NCBI RefSeq assembly: GCF_001954135.1
Contig: NZ_MBEQ01000056.1
Location: forward strand, 62,001 to 126,000
DNA: 64,000 nt
Origin: Mycobacterium sp. GA-1841
GTDB lineage: Bacteria > Actinomycetota > Actinomycetes > Mycobacteriales > Mycobacteriaceae
Direction: 5' to 3'
Under the pieces are notes generated by a model. That model had not been told where the DNA came from. It ran no database searches and was given only the letters and a program-made list of their open reading frames with translations. Position 1 is the stretch's first letter; each line of letters starts with the position of its first letter. A program made the translations under genes and the position numbers. Positions 52,519-60,868 of the stretch are shown piece by piece.

Positions 52519-53772
52519 ATGTCGGCCGACGACGACCGGCTCACGTACTCGAGAGACCCCAAACACGCTCGGGGCACGCTGGACTACGGCGGTCTCGACG
52601 CGCTCCTGGGTGGTCCGGTGGCGGCACTGCCCAGCGGCCGGTCCCGGCCCGACGACGCCCGGGTCTCGACCCCGCCGATCGTTCTCACCTCGAATTTCGC
52701 CGTCCCCGGTGAATCCGAGATCACCGCCAAGCTGCCGCCGGTGAGCCCGCGTCGTCCCATCGCCCCGCCGGCCAACGCCTCGCCGACTGCCGGTAACTGG
52801 ATTCTGGAGCAGCCGGTCCCCGCGGCCGCGGCCGACGAGCTGCGCGCGATCGACAACCTGGCCCGCGTCGGCGTGCGTTCGGCCGTCAAGATGCAACCCC
52901 GTCGCGGCTGGCGCCGCGCGGTCTACGTCACCACGCGTCTCAACCTCGGGCTCTCCCGCGACGAACTCTACGAGCTCGATCTGTACGCCCGGGTGCGTCG
53001 CACGGCGCGAGAGTCCTACCAGATCGGCGTCTTCGGGTTGAAGGGCGGCGTGGGAAAGACCGCGGTCACCGTGGCCCTCGGATCGGTGCTCAGCGCGGTG
53101 CGCGGCGATCGCATCCTGGCGTTGGACGCCGACCCGGCCAGCGGCAATCTCGCTGATCGGGTCGGGCGGCAGTCCGCGGCGACCGTGAGCGACCTGCTGG
53201 CGGCCAAGGACCTGTCGCGCTACAACGATGTCCGCGCCTACACCAGCATGAACGAGTCCAAGCTGGAAGTGCTGGCCGGTGACGAATACAGCCGGGCCGG
53301 CCGGGCATTCAACGATGCGGACTGGAACTCTGCCACCGCCGCGGTCTCCAAGCACTACAACCTGGTTCTCGCCGACTGCGCCGCCGACATGTTCGCCCCG
53401 GCGGCCCGCGGCGTGCTGGCGACGGTGTCCGGTGCGGTGATCGTGGCCAGCGCCTCCATCGACGGAGCCCGCCAAGCGGCGGTGACCATGGACTGGCTGC
53501 GGCAGAACGGCCATCAGAATCTGCTGAACCGCTCCTGCATCGTCATCAATCACGTGGGGCCGCGCAAACCCAACGTGAACACCGGTGACCTGGTGCACCA
53601 ATTCCAGAAGCACGTGGCCCCGGGCCGGGTGGTGGTGCTGCCGTGGGACAAGCACATCGCCGCAGGCACCGACATCCAGTTCGACCTGCTGCGACCGGCC
53701 TTCCGGCGCCGCATCCTGGAGCTGGCCGCCGCCCTTTCCGACGATTTCGAGGGCGGCGTTCCACTCATCTGA
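52519..53772 (+). CDS. MinD/ParA-like ATPase with long N-terminal extension (EspI-like)
   Basis: A 417-residue protein. Residues 1-160 are polar and rich in Pro, Arg and Ala, with a short conserved-looking segment LNLGLSRDELYELDLYARVR. The ATPase domain has the deviant Walker A KGGVGKTAVTVALG at about residue 175, LALDADPASGNLADRVG, and VLADCAADMFAPAARGVL as Walker B. The layout matches mycobacterial ParA/MinD-like proteins associated with ESX secretion (EspI type), although no ESX gene is nearby. ATG 52519 follows GAGAGG. It is the only transcription unit in the island without the TTTACA-N14-TGT element and seems unrelated to the catabolic pathway. Confidence 0.8.
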   Translation: MSADDDRLTYSRDPKHARGTLDYGGLDALLGGPVAALPSGRSRPDDARVSTPPIVLTSNFAVPGESEITAKLPPVSPRRPIAPPANASPTAGNWILEQPVPAAAADELRAIDNLARVGVRSAVKMQPRRGWRRAVYVTTRLNLGLSRDELYELDLYARVRRTARESYQIGVFGLKGGVGKTAVTVALGSVLSAVRGDRILALDADPASGNLADRVGRQSAATVSDLLAAKDLSRYNDVRAYTSMNESKLEVLAGDEYSRAGRAFNDADWNSATAAVSKHYNLVLADCAADMFAPAARGVLATVSGAVIVASASIDGARQAAVTMDWLRQNGHQNLLNRSCIVINHVGPRKPNVNTGDLVHQFQKHVAPGRVVVLPWDKHIAAGTDIQFDLLRPAFRRRILELAAALSDDFEGGVPLI

Positions 53773-54229
53773 GCGCGAGTTCTCGCGCCACCGCGGCGTG
53801 ATACTTGTCGATGTTCGCCGGGTTGACCACCCGGAACAGCGCATCCGGCAGCGGACTGTCCTTGTATGCCTCGATGGTCATCGTGCGGCTGAAGAGCGTG
53901 ACATCGTTGCCCGGCCGGGTGAACTGGTACTGCACGGTGATCCGGCCGTCCATGCCGCCCTTGCCATCCCGGTCATGCCCCAGCCGGCCCACCGAGTTGA
54001 ACACCCACAGGCGTGGCCGCATCGCCATCGCCAGGTGCCACGTGTAGATCTGGCCTCCGTCGGGACCGGCCTCGGTCCAGGTGTCACCGACCTGCAGCGG
54101 CAATCGTTCGGGCAGGCCGCCGATGTGGGCGCTGCCCGGATAGGTCTTGACCCAGTTCGCCGGGTTGGTGACGAAATCGTAGATCTCCTCGGCGGATTGG
54201 GTGAACGCCGTCTCGGAGCTGGTGGTCAC
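53765..54229 (-). CDS. SRPBCC-family (START-like) protein
   Basis: About 154 residues with the polyketide-cyclase/START-like fold pattern: FTQSAEEIYDFVTNPANWVK near the N-terminus and alternating strands such as TWHLAMAMRPRLWVFNSVG and TVQYQFTRPGNDVTLFSRTM, ending in a long C-terminal helix. Such proteins bind hydrophobic ligands. GTG 54229 (VTTSSETAF) is the most likely start; the frame stays open upstream to 54367 but would overlap the DUF427 gene. It follows the DUF427 gene on the same strand and is probably controlled from site E. Its stop overlaps the MinD-like gene by 8 bases. Confidence 0.75.
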   Translation of the reverse strand: MTTSSETAFTQSAEEIYDFVTNPANWVKTYPGSAHIGGLPERLPLQVGDTWTEAGPDGGQIYTWHLAMAMRPRLWVFNSVGRLGHDRDGKGGMDGRITVQYQFTRPGNDVTLFSRTMTIEAYKDSPLPDALFRVVNPANIDKYHAAVARELALR

Positions 54230-54293
54230 GATTCCCAATGGTGTTCGCTCTCTTCGGTATTGGAGGTTGTGGGGGTATTGCAGATTGTGCCGT

Positions 54294-55001
54294 TCACAGG
54301 TCGCATCCGCACGCCGCCGCGTTCCCCGGGGCGGGAAGCTCGGCGAGCACGTCCACCCGTGCGGCATCGAAGCTGAAGAATCCCTGGATCGGCAAGGATT
54401 CCGGCGGGGTGTCGGGGTAACTCCATGCCACGTCGGCGATGACGGAGTCGCCGATCACCGCCGACCAGTAGCTGGCCGTGCCCTTGTAGTTGCAGTACGA
54501 CGTGGTCCGGCTGGGCTGCAGCAGGTCGGTGCGGACGCGGGCCGGGTCGACGTAGAGACGGGGCTCCAACGCGGTCTCGAAGACGATCACCGTGTCGTCG
54601 GTGTCGACCAGGATCGTGTCGTTGGCGGTCACCCGCAGGCTGCGCCGCGTCGGTCGGCAATCGATCCGGTGATACGGGTTGGGCGGATAGTGCACGAGCT
54701 TCCGGCCTTCTTCGAACCAGGCGTCGACGGCGTTCCAGGGCACCGACACGTATCCCGGAGCCTCGGGTACCGGCTCGTGCGGGAGATCGCCGACCTCGTC
54801 GCCGGGGAACGCATAGCTGAGCGGATGGCCGGCCCGGTGCACCATCAGGGCGTGCTCGGTGTCGAGTTCGACAGTCTCGGCGCGGAAGGCTTGGATACGG
54901 CGTGGGTGGGGCTCGATGTACACGGAGGCCTCGGCCAGCGGGGGAGTGAACCAACCGGCCGGTTGGGCACTCAAGGGCCCGCGTCCGGCAACGAGACTCA
55001 T
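54294..55001 (-). CDS. DUF427 domain protein
   Basis: A 235-residue protein with two DUF427 modules: RAETVELDTEHALMVHRAG in the first and DTILVDTDDTVIVFETALEP in the second, with the typical YHRIDCRPTRRSLRV and TSYCNYKGTASYWSAVIGD motifs. The fold is known, but the catalytic role is not established. ATG 55001 has GGAGGTG upstream and is preferred. An in-frame TTG at 55091 lies 9 bases from site E, the same distance seen at the other four minus-strand starts, so a leaderless longer form is possible. Tail cysteines (AACGCDL) are present. Confidence 0.82.
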   Translation of the reverse strand: MSLVAGRGPLSAQPAGWFTPPLAEASVYIEPHPRRIQAFRAETVELDTEHALMVHRAGHPLSYAFPGDEVGDLPHEPVPEAPGYVSVPWNAVDAWFEEGRKLVHYPPNPYHRIDCRPTRRSLRVTANDTILVDTDDTVIVFETALEPRLYVDPARVRTDLLQPSRTTSYCNYKGTASYWSAVIGDSVIADVAWSYPDTPPESLPIQGFFSFDAARVDVLAELPAPGNAAACGCDL

Positions 55002-55100
55002 TGCGGCACCTCCACTTTGGTCGATCCGCTGGACGCGGGCGTGCGGGCGGGGACGCCCTGACCACCTCCGGTTCGGTAATCGGCGCGTCAAGATAGAAGC

Positions 55101-55126
55101 TTTACAGATTATCTTGAGAATGTCAC
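55101..55126. promoter_or_regulatory. Island regulatory element, site E (TTTACA-N14-TGTCAC)
   Basis: TTTACA at 55101-55106 and TGTCAC at 55121-55126, 14 bases apart, flanked by AGC and GCT as at site C. It lies between the divergent DUF427 gene and the unknown gene at 55210. Confidence 0.75.
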
Positions 55127-55209
55127 GCTGTTAGGTGAGGCGGACGACACCGCAACAACCCTCGAGACGTAACGGCCGATCAGGCCTCTGGACCCGGAAT
55201 GGATGCCTT

Positions 55210-55833
55210 ATGTCCCCACAGCCAGAAATGTCCGTGCCGTTGTCCGAGGCGCCCGCGGCCGGCAAGCCAGCCCCCGTCGGTTCGCTCATCGTGCCGATCA
55301 CGCGGCGGCGGGTATGGCCGGAGCGGGCCGTGCGCTACGAGCTCACCGTGGTGGCCGCAGAGTTGGCCCCGATGGTGAGCGGCATCGGTGGATGGTTGTT
55401 CGACCGGGCCATGGCAGGATGGCGGGTCGGCGTGGCGACCGGGCCCGGTGACGGCGCGGATGCCGAAGATGCCGCCGGCCGGCGGGCGCTGGGCATCCTC
55501 GGTGTGAAAGCGATTGATCCCGAGTCGCTCTCACGATCGGCAGCGGGCGACGACGAGGCGGTCGCGATGACCGCGATCAGCGTCGACCGCCTCGAATCCG
55601 ATGACCTGGTGCGCGACCTCGCCGACGCGGTGATCTTCGGGTGCCGGGCCCCTGATGGCCTCACCGGGCAGCTGCACCAGGTGCACTATCGGCCGAGCGC
55701 TGCCGCGTTGGCGTTCAAGGCGCACGCCGCCGCGGTGCTCGGATACCCCCGGCCGATCGGCACGGTCGAGACCATGTTTCGGTACGGACGCCCCGCGGGC
55801 CTACTGGATTCCGATCTGGTCCCGGTGTGTTGA
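55210..55833 (+). CDS. Hypothetical protein of the catabolic island
   Basis: A 207-residue soluble protein I do not recognise. The N-terminus is Pro/Ala-rich (to about residue 30). The rest has a mixed alpha-beta pattern, with VWPERAVRYELTVVAAELAP, AMAGWRVGVATGPGDG and DAVIFGCRAPDGLTGQLHQV. No signal peptide, membrane helix or metal motif is visible. Its start (ATG 55210 or 55228) is 83 bases or more from site E, and its stop overlaps the following thioesterase gene, so it belongs to a two-gene operon in the regulon. Confidence 0.65.
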   Translation: MSPQPEMSVPLSEAPAAGKPAPVGSLIVPITRRRVWPERAVRYELTVVAAELAPMVSGIGGWLFDRAMAGWRVGVATGPGDGADAEDAAGRRALGILGVKAIDPESLSRSAAGDDEAVAMTAISVDRLESDDLVRDLADAVIFGCRAPDGLTGQLHQVHYRPSAAALAFKAHAAAVLGYPRPIGTVETMFRYGRPAGLLDSDLVPVC

Positions 55834-56699
55834 CGACCGGGCAGGCGTCGGTCGCCGGTCTGCTCGACGTCTTCGACGTGAACCCGGCCGGGCCCGATCG
55901 ATTCGTCGGCATCACCGGACCCGCAGGCGCCGACGGCAGGCAGGTGGCCAAAGGGGCACAAGCGCTGGGGCAGGCAATCGTGGCCACTGCAAAGCGGTTC
56001 CCGGACAAGGTGATTCGTTCGGCACACGCGGTCTTCACCAGGCCGGTGGTGATCGACTCCACCGTCGAACTGTCGGTCGACGTCGTGCACGAGGGCCGCT
56101 CGACCGCCACCGCCGTGGTCGCCGTGTGCCAGGATTCGCGGCGGTGCGCCACGGTGACGGTGTTGGCTGATGTACCCGGCGGTGAGGTGATCAACCACCA
56201 CGCGATACGGCCCGATGTCGAGACCCCCGCCGACGCCTATCCGGGCGTTCCGGCCATGGACGGCCAAGAGTTGCGCCTCGTCGACATCGTCGACGTCAAC
56301 AGCCCCGACGAAGTCGGGCCGCCCGAACTCCATGCCTGGCTGCGCTACGACCCGATCCCGCAGCGCGACGATCTCGCCAAGGCGCTGTTGGCGCATTTCA
56401 CCGGGCAACTCGGCATCTCGACCACGATGCGGCCGCATTACGGGGTGGGTACCGCCCAGGCGCATGCGACGCTGTCGACGGCGCTGATGTCTGCAACGGT
56501 CACCTTCCACGACAGGGTGACGTGGGACGATTGGTTGCTCTACAGCCACGAGAGCACTGCGGCCGGCCAGGGCATGTCGTATGTCCGCGGACAGGTGCAC
56601 ACCGAGGACGGTGACCTGTTGGCCTCATTCACGCAGGAAGGGTTGATCCGCCCGATGCGCCCAGCCGATACGGCCATCGACGGCTCGGCCCGGTTGTAG
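55827..56699 (+). CDS. Acyl-CoA thioesterase family protein (double hotdog)
   Basis: A 290-residue TesB-like protein. The N-terminal hotdog covers LLDVFDVNPAGPDRFVGITG to STATAVVAVCQDSRRCATV; the C-terminal hotdog contains MRPHYGVGTAQAHATLST, FHDRVTWDDWLLYSHESTAA and GQGMSYVRGQVHTEDGDLLA, the classic end of the family. It hydrolyses acyl-CoA esters. GTG 55827 and TTG 55830 both overlap the previous stop; either is possible. It is the third double-hotdog gene in the window (also 10746 and 43773) and the right-hand end of the island. Confidence 0.85.
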   Translation: MLTTGQASVAGLLDVFDVNPAGPDRFVGITGPAGADGRQVAKGAQALGQAIVATAKRFPDKVIRSAHAVFTRPVVIDSTVELSVDVVHEGRSTATAVVAVCQDSRRCATVTVLADVPGGEVINHHAIRPDVETPADAYPGVPAMDGQELRLVDIVDVNSPDEVGPPELHAWLRYDPIPQRDDLAKALLAHFTGQLGISTTMRPHYGVGTAQAHATLSTALMSATVTFHDRVTWDDWLLYSHESTAAGQGMSYVRGQVHTEDGDLLASFTQEGLIRPMRPADTAIDGSARL

Positions 56700-56719
56700 G
56701 GCCGAGGGACGGGATGGGG

Positions 56720-56974
56720 CTAGCGAATCCAGCCGCGGCGGCGCAGCCACCAGTCGCGGCCGACGGCCACGACGATGAGGACTGCGAACGAGATGAGGAA
56801 CCAGTCCTCGACATGCCCGACGTGGTTTCCACGCAGCATCACCAGCAGGAAGGCTGCCGACAGCAGGCCGCCGATGTGGATCACCCTGATGTTCAGGTGG
56901 GACCAGCCCCATGCTGCGGACGGCACGTCCTCGACGTCGACGCCGTTGTGTCGCTCCACCTCGGTGCTGGCCAC
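56720..56974 (-). CDS. DUF2631 small membrane protein
   Basis: An 84-residue protein with two predicted helices ([19 protein letters not shown] and [20 protein letters not shown]) and a basic end, RRRGWIR. It matches DUF2631, the Rv2876-type actinobacterial membrane protein, and its position upstream of dxr agrees. GTG 56974 has GAGGAG upstream. Function is unknown. It marks the return to the conserved mycobacterial gene order after the catabolic island. Confidence 0.8.
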   Translation of the reverse strand: MASTEVERHNGVDVEDVPSAAWGWSHLNIRVIHIGGLLSAAFLLVMLRGNHVGHVEDWFLISFAVLIVVAVGRDWWLRRRGWIR

Positions 56975-57061
56975 GGGTTGCTCCTCAGGATCGAACTGGC
57001 TTCAGGCTGGCTTGCCGCCATTCTGGCATACGACGCTGTGTCGTATGCCGACCCCTGGCGC

Positions 57062-58384
57062 TCAGTTCAGACTGCGGTACCTCCGCAACGCCTCCAGGCG
57101 CTCCTCGGCGTGATCGACGATCGGCTCCGGATAGTCGGCCGGACGATCACGAGCGAGCTTGTGCACATTGGCCGTCGTGGCCAGTTCGGGTATCCAGCGC
57201 CGGACATACTCCCCGTCGGGATCGAACTTCTCGCCCTGCACAGTCGGATTGAACACCCGGAAGTACGGTGCGGCGTCCGTGCCACAGCCCGCTGCCCACT
57301 GCCAACCATGCTGGTTGCTGGCCAGATCTCCGTCCACCAGCTGATCGAGGAACCAGCGCGCCCCCCACTGCCACGGCAGGTGCAGGTCTTTGACCAGAAA
57401 CGAGGCCACGATCATGCGCAGCCGGTTGTGCATGAACCCGGTCGTGGCGAGTTGGCGCATCCCGGCATCGACGATGGGAAAACCGGTCCGGCCGGTTTTC
57501 CAGGCCTCGAATACCTCTCGCGCCGAGACGTCGTCATCCACTTCGATGGCATCGAAGTCGCGGTTCCAGTTCTGCCATGCGCTCTCGGGCCAGTGGTAGA
57601 GCACCGCGGCATAGAAATCACGGAACGCCAGCTCCCGGAGATAGGCGTCATCACCGGAGCCGAGCTGCACAGCCATCGTCCGAGGATGGATGGTGCCGAA
57701 TTTGAGGTGTGCCGACATACCGCTGGTGGCGTCGAGGTCGGGACGGTTACGGCCGGCGGGGTAGTCGGCCAGGCCGTCCGCCACGAACTGCGACCACTGC
57801 GACCGGGCCGCCTGCTCACCCGCACCGAACGGCAGATCGTCTCCGGCAGAAGGAATTTCAACGCAACCGAACAGCCCGGCCGGATCGATCCAGCGGGCCG
57901 AGTCGGGACCGGAATCCGCCGGGCGACGCCAACCGTGGCCGCGCCAGGCGCGAAAGAACGGGGTGAAGACCCGATACGGCGAGCCGTCGGATTTGGTGAT
58001 GCGGCCCGGCGACACCAGATACGGCGATCCGGTGGCGTGCAGCGCGACGGTGCCGAGAGCCGCCCGTACGGCCTCATCGCGGCGTCGTCCGAACGGCGTG
58101 AAGTCCTCGGTGACATGCACCGCAGCCGCCCCGACCGCCCGGGCGAGATCGGGAATTCGTCGCTCGGGCCGGCCACGGGTCACCAGAAGTTTTCCGTCGA
58201 GATGCCCGGACAACGCGCCCAGCGCCCGGTACAGGTACTGCAGTCGCCGCGGACCGGCCGAAGCCTCCAGGCGCGGATCGAGCACGTAGCACGCCAGTAC
58301 CTGACCATCGTGGCGCGCCGCCTCCAGCAGAGCGGGATGGTCGTGGCAACGCAGGTCGCGCCGAAACCACAGCAGTGTGGGCAT
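57062..58384 (-). CDS. phr: Deoxyribodipyrimidine photolyase
   Basis: A 440-residue class I photolyase that repairs UV pyrimidine dimers with FAD and blue light. The N-terminal antenna domain starts PTLLWFRRDLRCHDHPALLE; the C-terminal FAD domain shows SAHLKFGTIHPRTMA, TGRTGFPIVDAGMRQL, and the hallmark WQWAAGCGTDAAPYFRVFNP with QGEKFDPDGEYVRRW. ATG 58384 matches the family N-terminus; longer in-frame starts to 58480 would overlap the divergent gene. Photolyase is not part of the M. tuberculosis segment, so this is an accessory gene of light-exposed species. Confidence 0.92.
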   Translation of the reverse strand: MPTLLWFRRDLRCHDHPALLEAARHDGQVLACYVLDPRLEASAGPRRLQYLYRALGALSGHLDGKLLVTRGRPERRIPDLARAVGAAAVHVTEDFTPFGRRRDEAVRAALGTVALHATGSPYLVSPGRITKSDGSPYRVFTPFFRAWRGHGWRRPADSGPDSARWIDPAGLFGCVEIPSAGDDLPFGAGEQAARSQWSQFVADGLADYPAGRNRPDLDATSGMSAHLKFGTIHPRTMAVQLGSGDDAYLRELAFRDFYAAVLYHWPESAWQNWNRDFDAIEVDDDVSAREVFEAWKTGRTGFPIVDAGMRQLATTGFMHNRLRMIVASFLVKDLHLPWQWGARWFLDQLVDGDLASNQHGWQWAAGCGTDAAPYFRVFNPTVQGEKFDPDGEYVRRWIPELATTANVHKLARDRPADYPEPIVDHAEERLEALRRYRSLN

Positions 58385-58445
58385 ATGTCCATGTTGCCCC
58401 GGTACGAACAGGTGCCCCGGTACCCATACAGAGAAGGGCTGGTAG

Positions 58446-59315
58446 ATGCAGTTCTGGAGTGGCACGGCGTTCATGGACACCGCCGACGCGCTGGTGGTGG
58501 CACCGTTGCTCGACGAGGCCGGTTACCACGGCATGGTCTGTTCGGATCACATGATCTATCCACGCGAACTGTCTTCGCCCTACCCGGACTCGCCGACCGG
58601 CAGGCCGCCGTGGGCGCCGGAGACCGCCTGGCCCGACTCTTGGGTCCTGATCGGCGCGATGGCCGCGCTCACGCAGCGACTACGGTTCTCCAACGCCGTG
58701 TATGTGGCGCCGGCACGTCCACTGCTCGAGGTCGCCAAGCTGGTCGCCACGGCGGCGGTGATCTCGAACGGCCGGGTGGCCCTCGGAGTCGGCGTGGGGT
58801 GGATGCGCGAAGAGTTCGAGCTGATGGGCCAGGACTTCGACACCCGCGGGCGGCGGCTCGACGAGATGATCCCGGCGCTGCGTGAGCTGTGGCGCGGCGG
58901 TTGGGTGTCGTTCGAGGGGCGCTACTACCAGGTTCCCGAGATGACGATCGAACCTCATCCGCCGGCACCGGTGCCGATCCTGTGCGGCGGCGAATCCGAG
59001 GCGGCGTTGCGGCGGGCGGCGCGCGCCTGCGACGGTTGGATCGGCTACGCCTACACCTTGGAGCAGGCCACCCGCTACACGGACCGGCTGGCCGAGCTGC
59101 GCCGCGAGTTCGGGCGTGAGCACGAGCCGTTCGAGATCATCCTGGCCCTGCTGGATCCGCCGTCGCCGGATCTGTACAAGCGGGCCGAGGATCTCGGCGT
59201 CACCGCGGTGATGTGCGCGCCGTGGCTGGCGATGCCCAGCGGCGCCGCGGGAGCCGACCGCTTCCGCGGTCCCATCGAACAGTTCGCCGAGACGGTCATC
59301 GCGAAGATGCGGTAG
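58446..59315 (+). CDS. Luciferase-like (LLM) F420-dependent oxidoreductase
   Basis: A 289-residue TIM-barrel protein: FWSGTAFMDTADALVVAPLL, GYHGMVCSDHMIYPRELSSP, VYVAPARPLLEVAKLVATAA, GRVALGVGVGWMREEFELMG. The pattern matches mycobacterial F420-type oxidoreductases and is related to, but distinct from, the one at 23915. The substrate is unknown. ATG 58446 is 61 bases from the divergent photolyase start, so the two promoters share this gap. Confidence 0.85.
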   Translation: MQFWSGTAFMDTADALVVAPLLDEAGYHGMVCSDHMIYPRELSSPYPDSPTGRPPWAPETAWPDSWVLIGAMAALTQRLRFSNAVYVAPARPLLEVAKLVATAAVISNGRVALGVGVGWMREEFELMGQDFDTRGRRLDEMIPALRELWRGGWVSFEGRYYQVPEMTIEPHPPAPVPILCGGESEAALRRAARACDGWIGYAYTLEQATRYTDRLAELRREFGREHEPFEIILALLDPPSPDLYKRAEDLGVTAVMCAPWLAMPSGAAGADRFRGPIEQFAETVIAKMR

Positions 59316-59373
59316 AGCAACTTGCGCCGGATCAATATGATTTTGAAAACGCAAACAGAACAGGGGAGCGACG

Positions 59374-60864
59374 GTGAAGCGGACGGTGCGGGTCGGCCAG
59401 TCCGGTGCGGCCGGGCTGCTCATCGCCCTCGGTATCGGACTCGGCGCCTATAACGCCTGGTGGGTCGCTCTGCTGCTGTCGCTTCCAGTGATCGTCGGGG
59501 GAGTAGCGCTGATGCCCTGGCCATCACGCGTCTCCGAACTCGATCCGTTCGTCGAGCAGACGCTCGGTGAAATGGTGCCGGTGCGGGTCGACGCACTGAC
59601 CCGCAGTAGCCTCGCCGAGGATGATCTGCAGCCGACGTTGGTGACTGCGACGATCAGCCCACCGCACGACACCGCCTATCAGGCGCGGTGGATCACCTCG
59701 ATGTCGCGCGGTGACTTCCGGTCACTGACCGACAGTCCGAACACCGCGTTGCCACCCAAGTGGCTGCCGCCCCGCGAGCCGGCCCGCCCACCCGAGTTTC
59801 ACGATCAACCTGGCAAATGGGTGGTCATCTATCCGGCGGTCACCATCGTGGTGGCGCTCACGGTGCTCTTCGGCGTCGGCGACGCCTGGCATATCTCATT
59901 CGACCGGCCCGCACCGCAGGCGCCTCGAGCTGACACCGCCCCGACGTCGAAGAGCATGAACCTCAATGCCCGCCGCGACGGCATGATCCGGGCGATCACC
60001 GAACAGTTCGGGCCTGCGGCGGCCAACAACCTGCTCAGCCTCCGGTTCACCGGCAGCGGGTCCGACTACGGCACGGTGCTCGACCCGACCAACGGCGACA
60101 CCACGATCGTCTACGTCAACAACGGCGGGGATGCGTTCACCACGCCGTCGGCGCAGGTGCTGCGTAAGGACAGCACCTTCTCCGCGTCGGACGTCACCGC
60201 CACCGACCTCACCGCGATCGTCGAGAAGATGGGCCGCCAGCTCGATTCCGCCAGGCGGAACCTGGATTCCCTGGAGATCAAACGGTCGGCGCCCGGCGCG
60301 CCGGTGGTCCTCAGCGGCACGTTCGGCGGCAAGACGATCAATGCGCTTCCGGACGGCACCGTCGGTGAGATCTTCGACCCGGCAGATTTCGCCGTGTCGT
60401 TCCAGAAAGCTCGGGATGCGCTGGCGCTGGCCGGGATAGCGCCGTCAGACCGGGTGCTGACGAACTTCGAGATCCGCGGCACCCACCGGGCCACCCCGAT
60501 CGCCCATGCCGGTGAACTGCAGACCCGCGGCGGAGTGCTGCTCGACTTCCAGACCGGGGACCGGTCCGGGCAGATCATCATCGTGCCGGGGGAGTTGCCG
60601 GAGGTCACCGACGAGTCGTATCACTCGGGCAGGCAGACCTTCGCTTTCGATGACATTTCCCGGGATGTCTTCGAATCCGTTCGCGCACAGGCGATGCAGC
60701 GTGGCGCACTCGAACCTTATGAACGTGAGGCCGTCGAGATCTGGATGACGGACCGGGAGATCGATCCGGCCCGGTTGGCGATCCGGATCGAACTCGCGGG
60801 CGTGGACGCCGCGACCGGCACGTACTCGATCTCCGGTGAGTTCCTCGCACCGGGCGCCACCTGA
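59374..60864 (+). CDS. Hypothetical membrane-anchored protein
   Basis: A 496-residue protein. Two closely spaced helices lie at residues about 12-48 (AAGLLIALGIGLGAYNAWWV and the following VGGVALMPW), and a third at about 150-167 (VVIYPAVTIVVALTVLFGVG). The C-terminal 300 residues, probably extracytoplasmic, are mixed alpha/beta with many Asp/Thr and no recognised motif. GGGGAGCGACG precedes GTG 59374. It is convergent with another unknown membrane protein (4-bp gap). No function can be assigned. Confidence 0.7.
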   Translation: MKRTVRVGQSGAAGLLIALGIGLGAYNAWWVALLLSLPVIVGGVALMPWPSRVSELDPFVEQTLGEMVPVRVDALTRSSLAEDDLQPTLVTATISPPHDTAYQARWITSMSRGDFRSLTDSPNTALPPKWLPPREPARPPEFHDQPGKWVVIYPAVTIVVALTVLFGVGDAWHISFDRPAPQAPRADTAPTSKSMNLNARRDGMIRAITEQFGPAAANNLLSLRFTGSGSDYGTVLDPTNGDTTIVYVNNGGDAFTTPSAQVLRKDSTFSASDVTATDLTAIVEKMGRQLDSARRNLDSLEIKRSAPGAPVVLSGTFGGKTINALPDGTVGEIFDPADFAVSFQKARDALALAGIAPSDRVLTNFEIRGTHRATPIAHAGELQTRGGVLLDFQTGDRSGQIIIVPGELPEVTDESYHSGRQTFAFDDISRDVFESVRAQAMQRGALEPYEREAVEIWMTDREIDPARLAIRIELAGVDAATGTYSISGEFLAPGAT

Positions 60865-60868
60865 GCGA

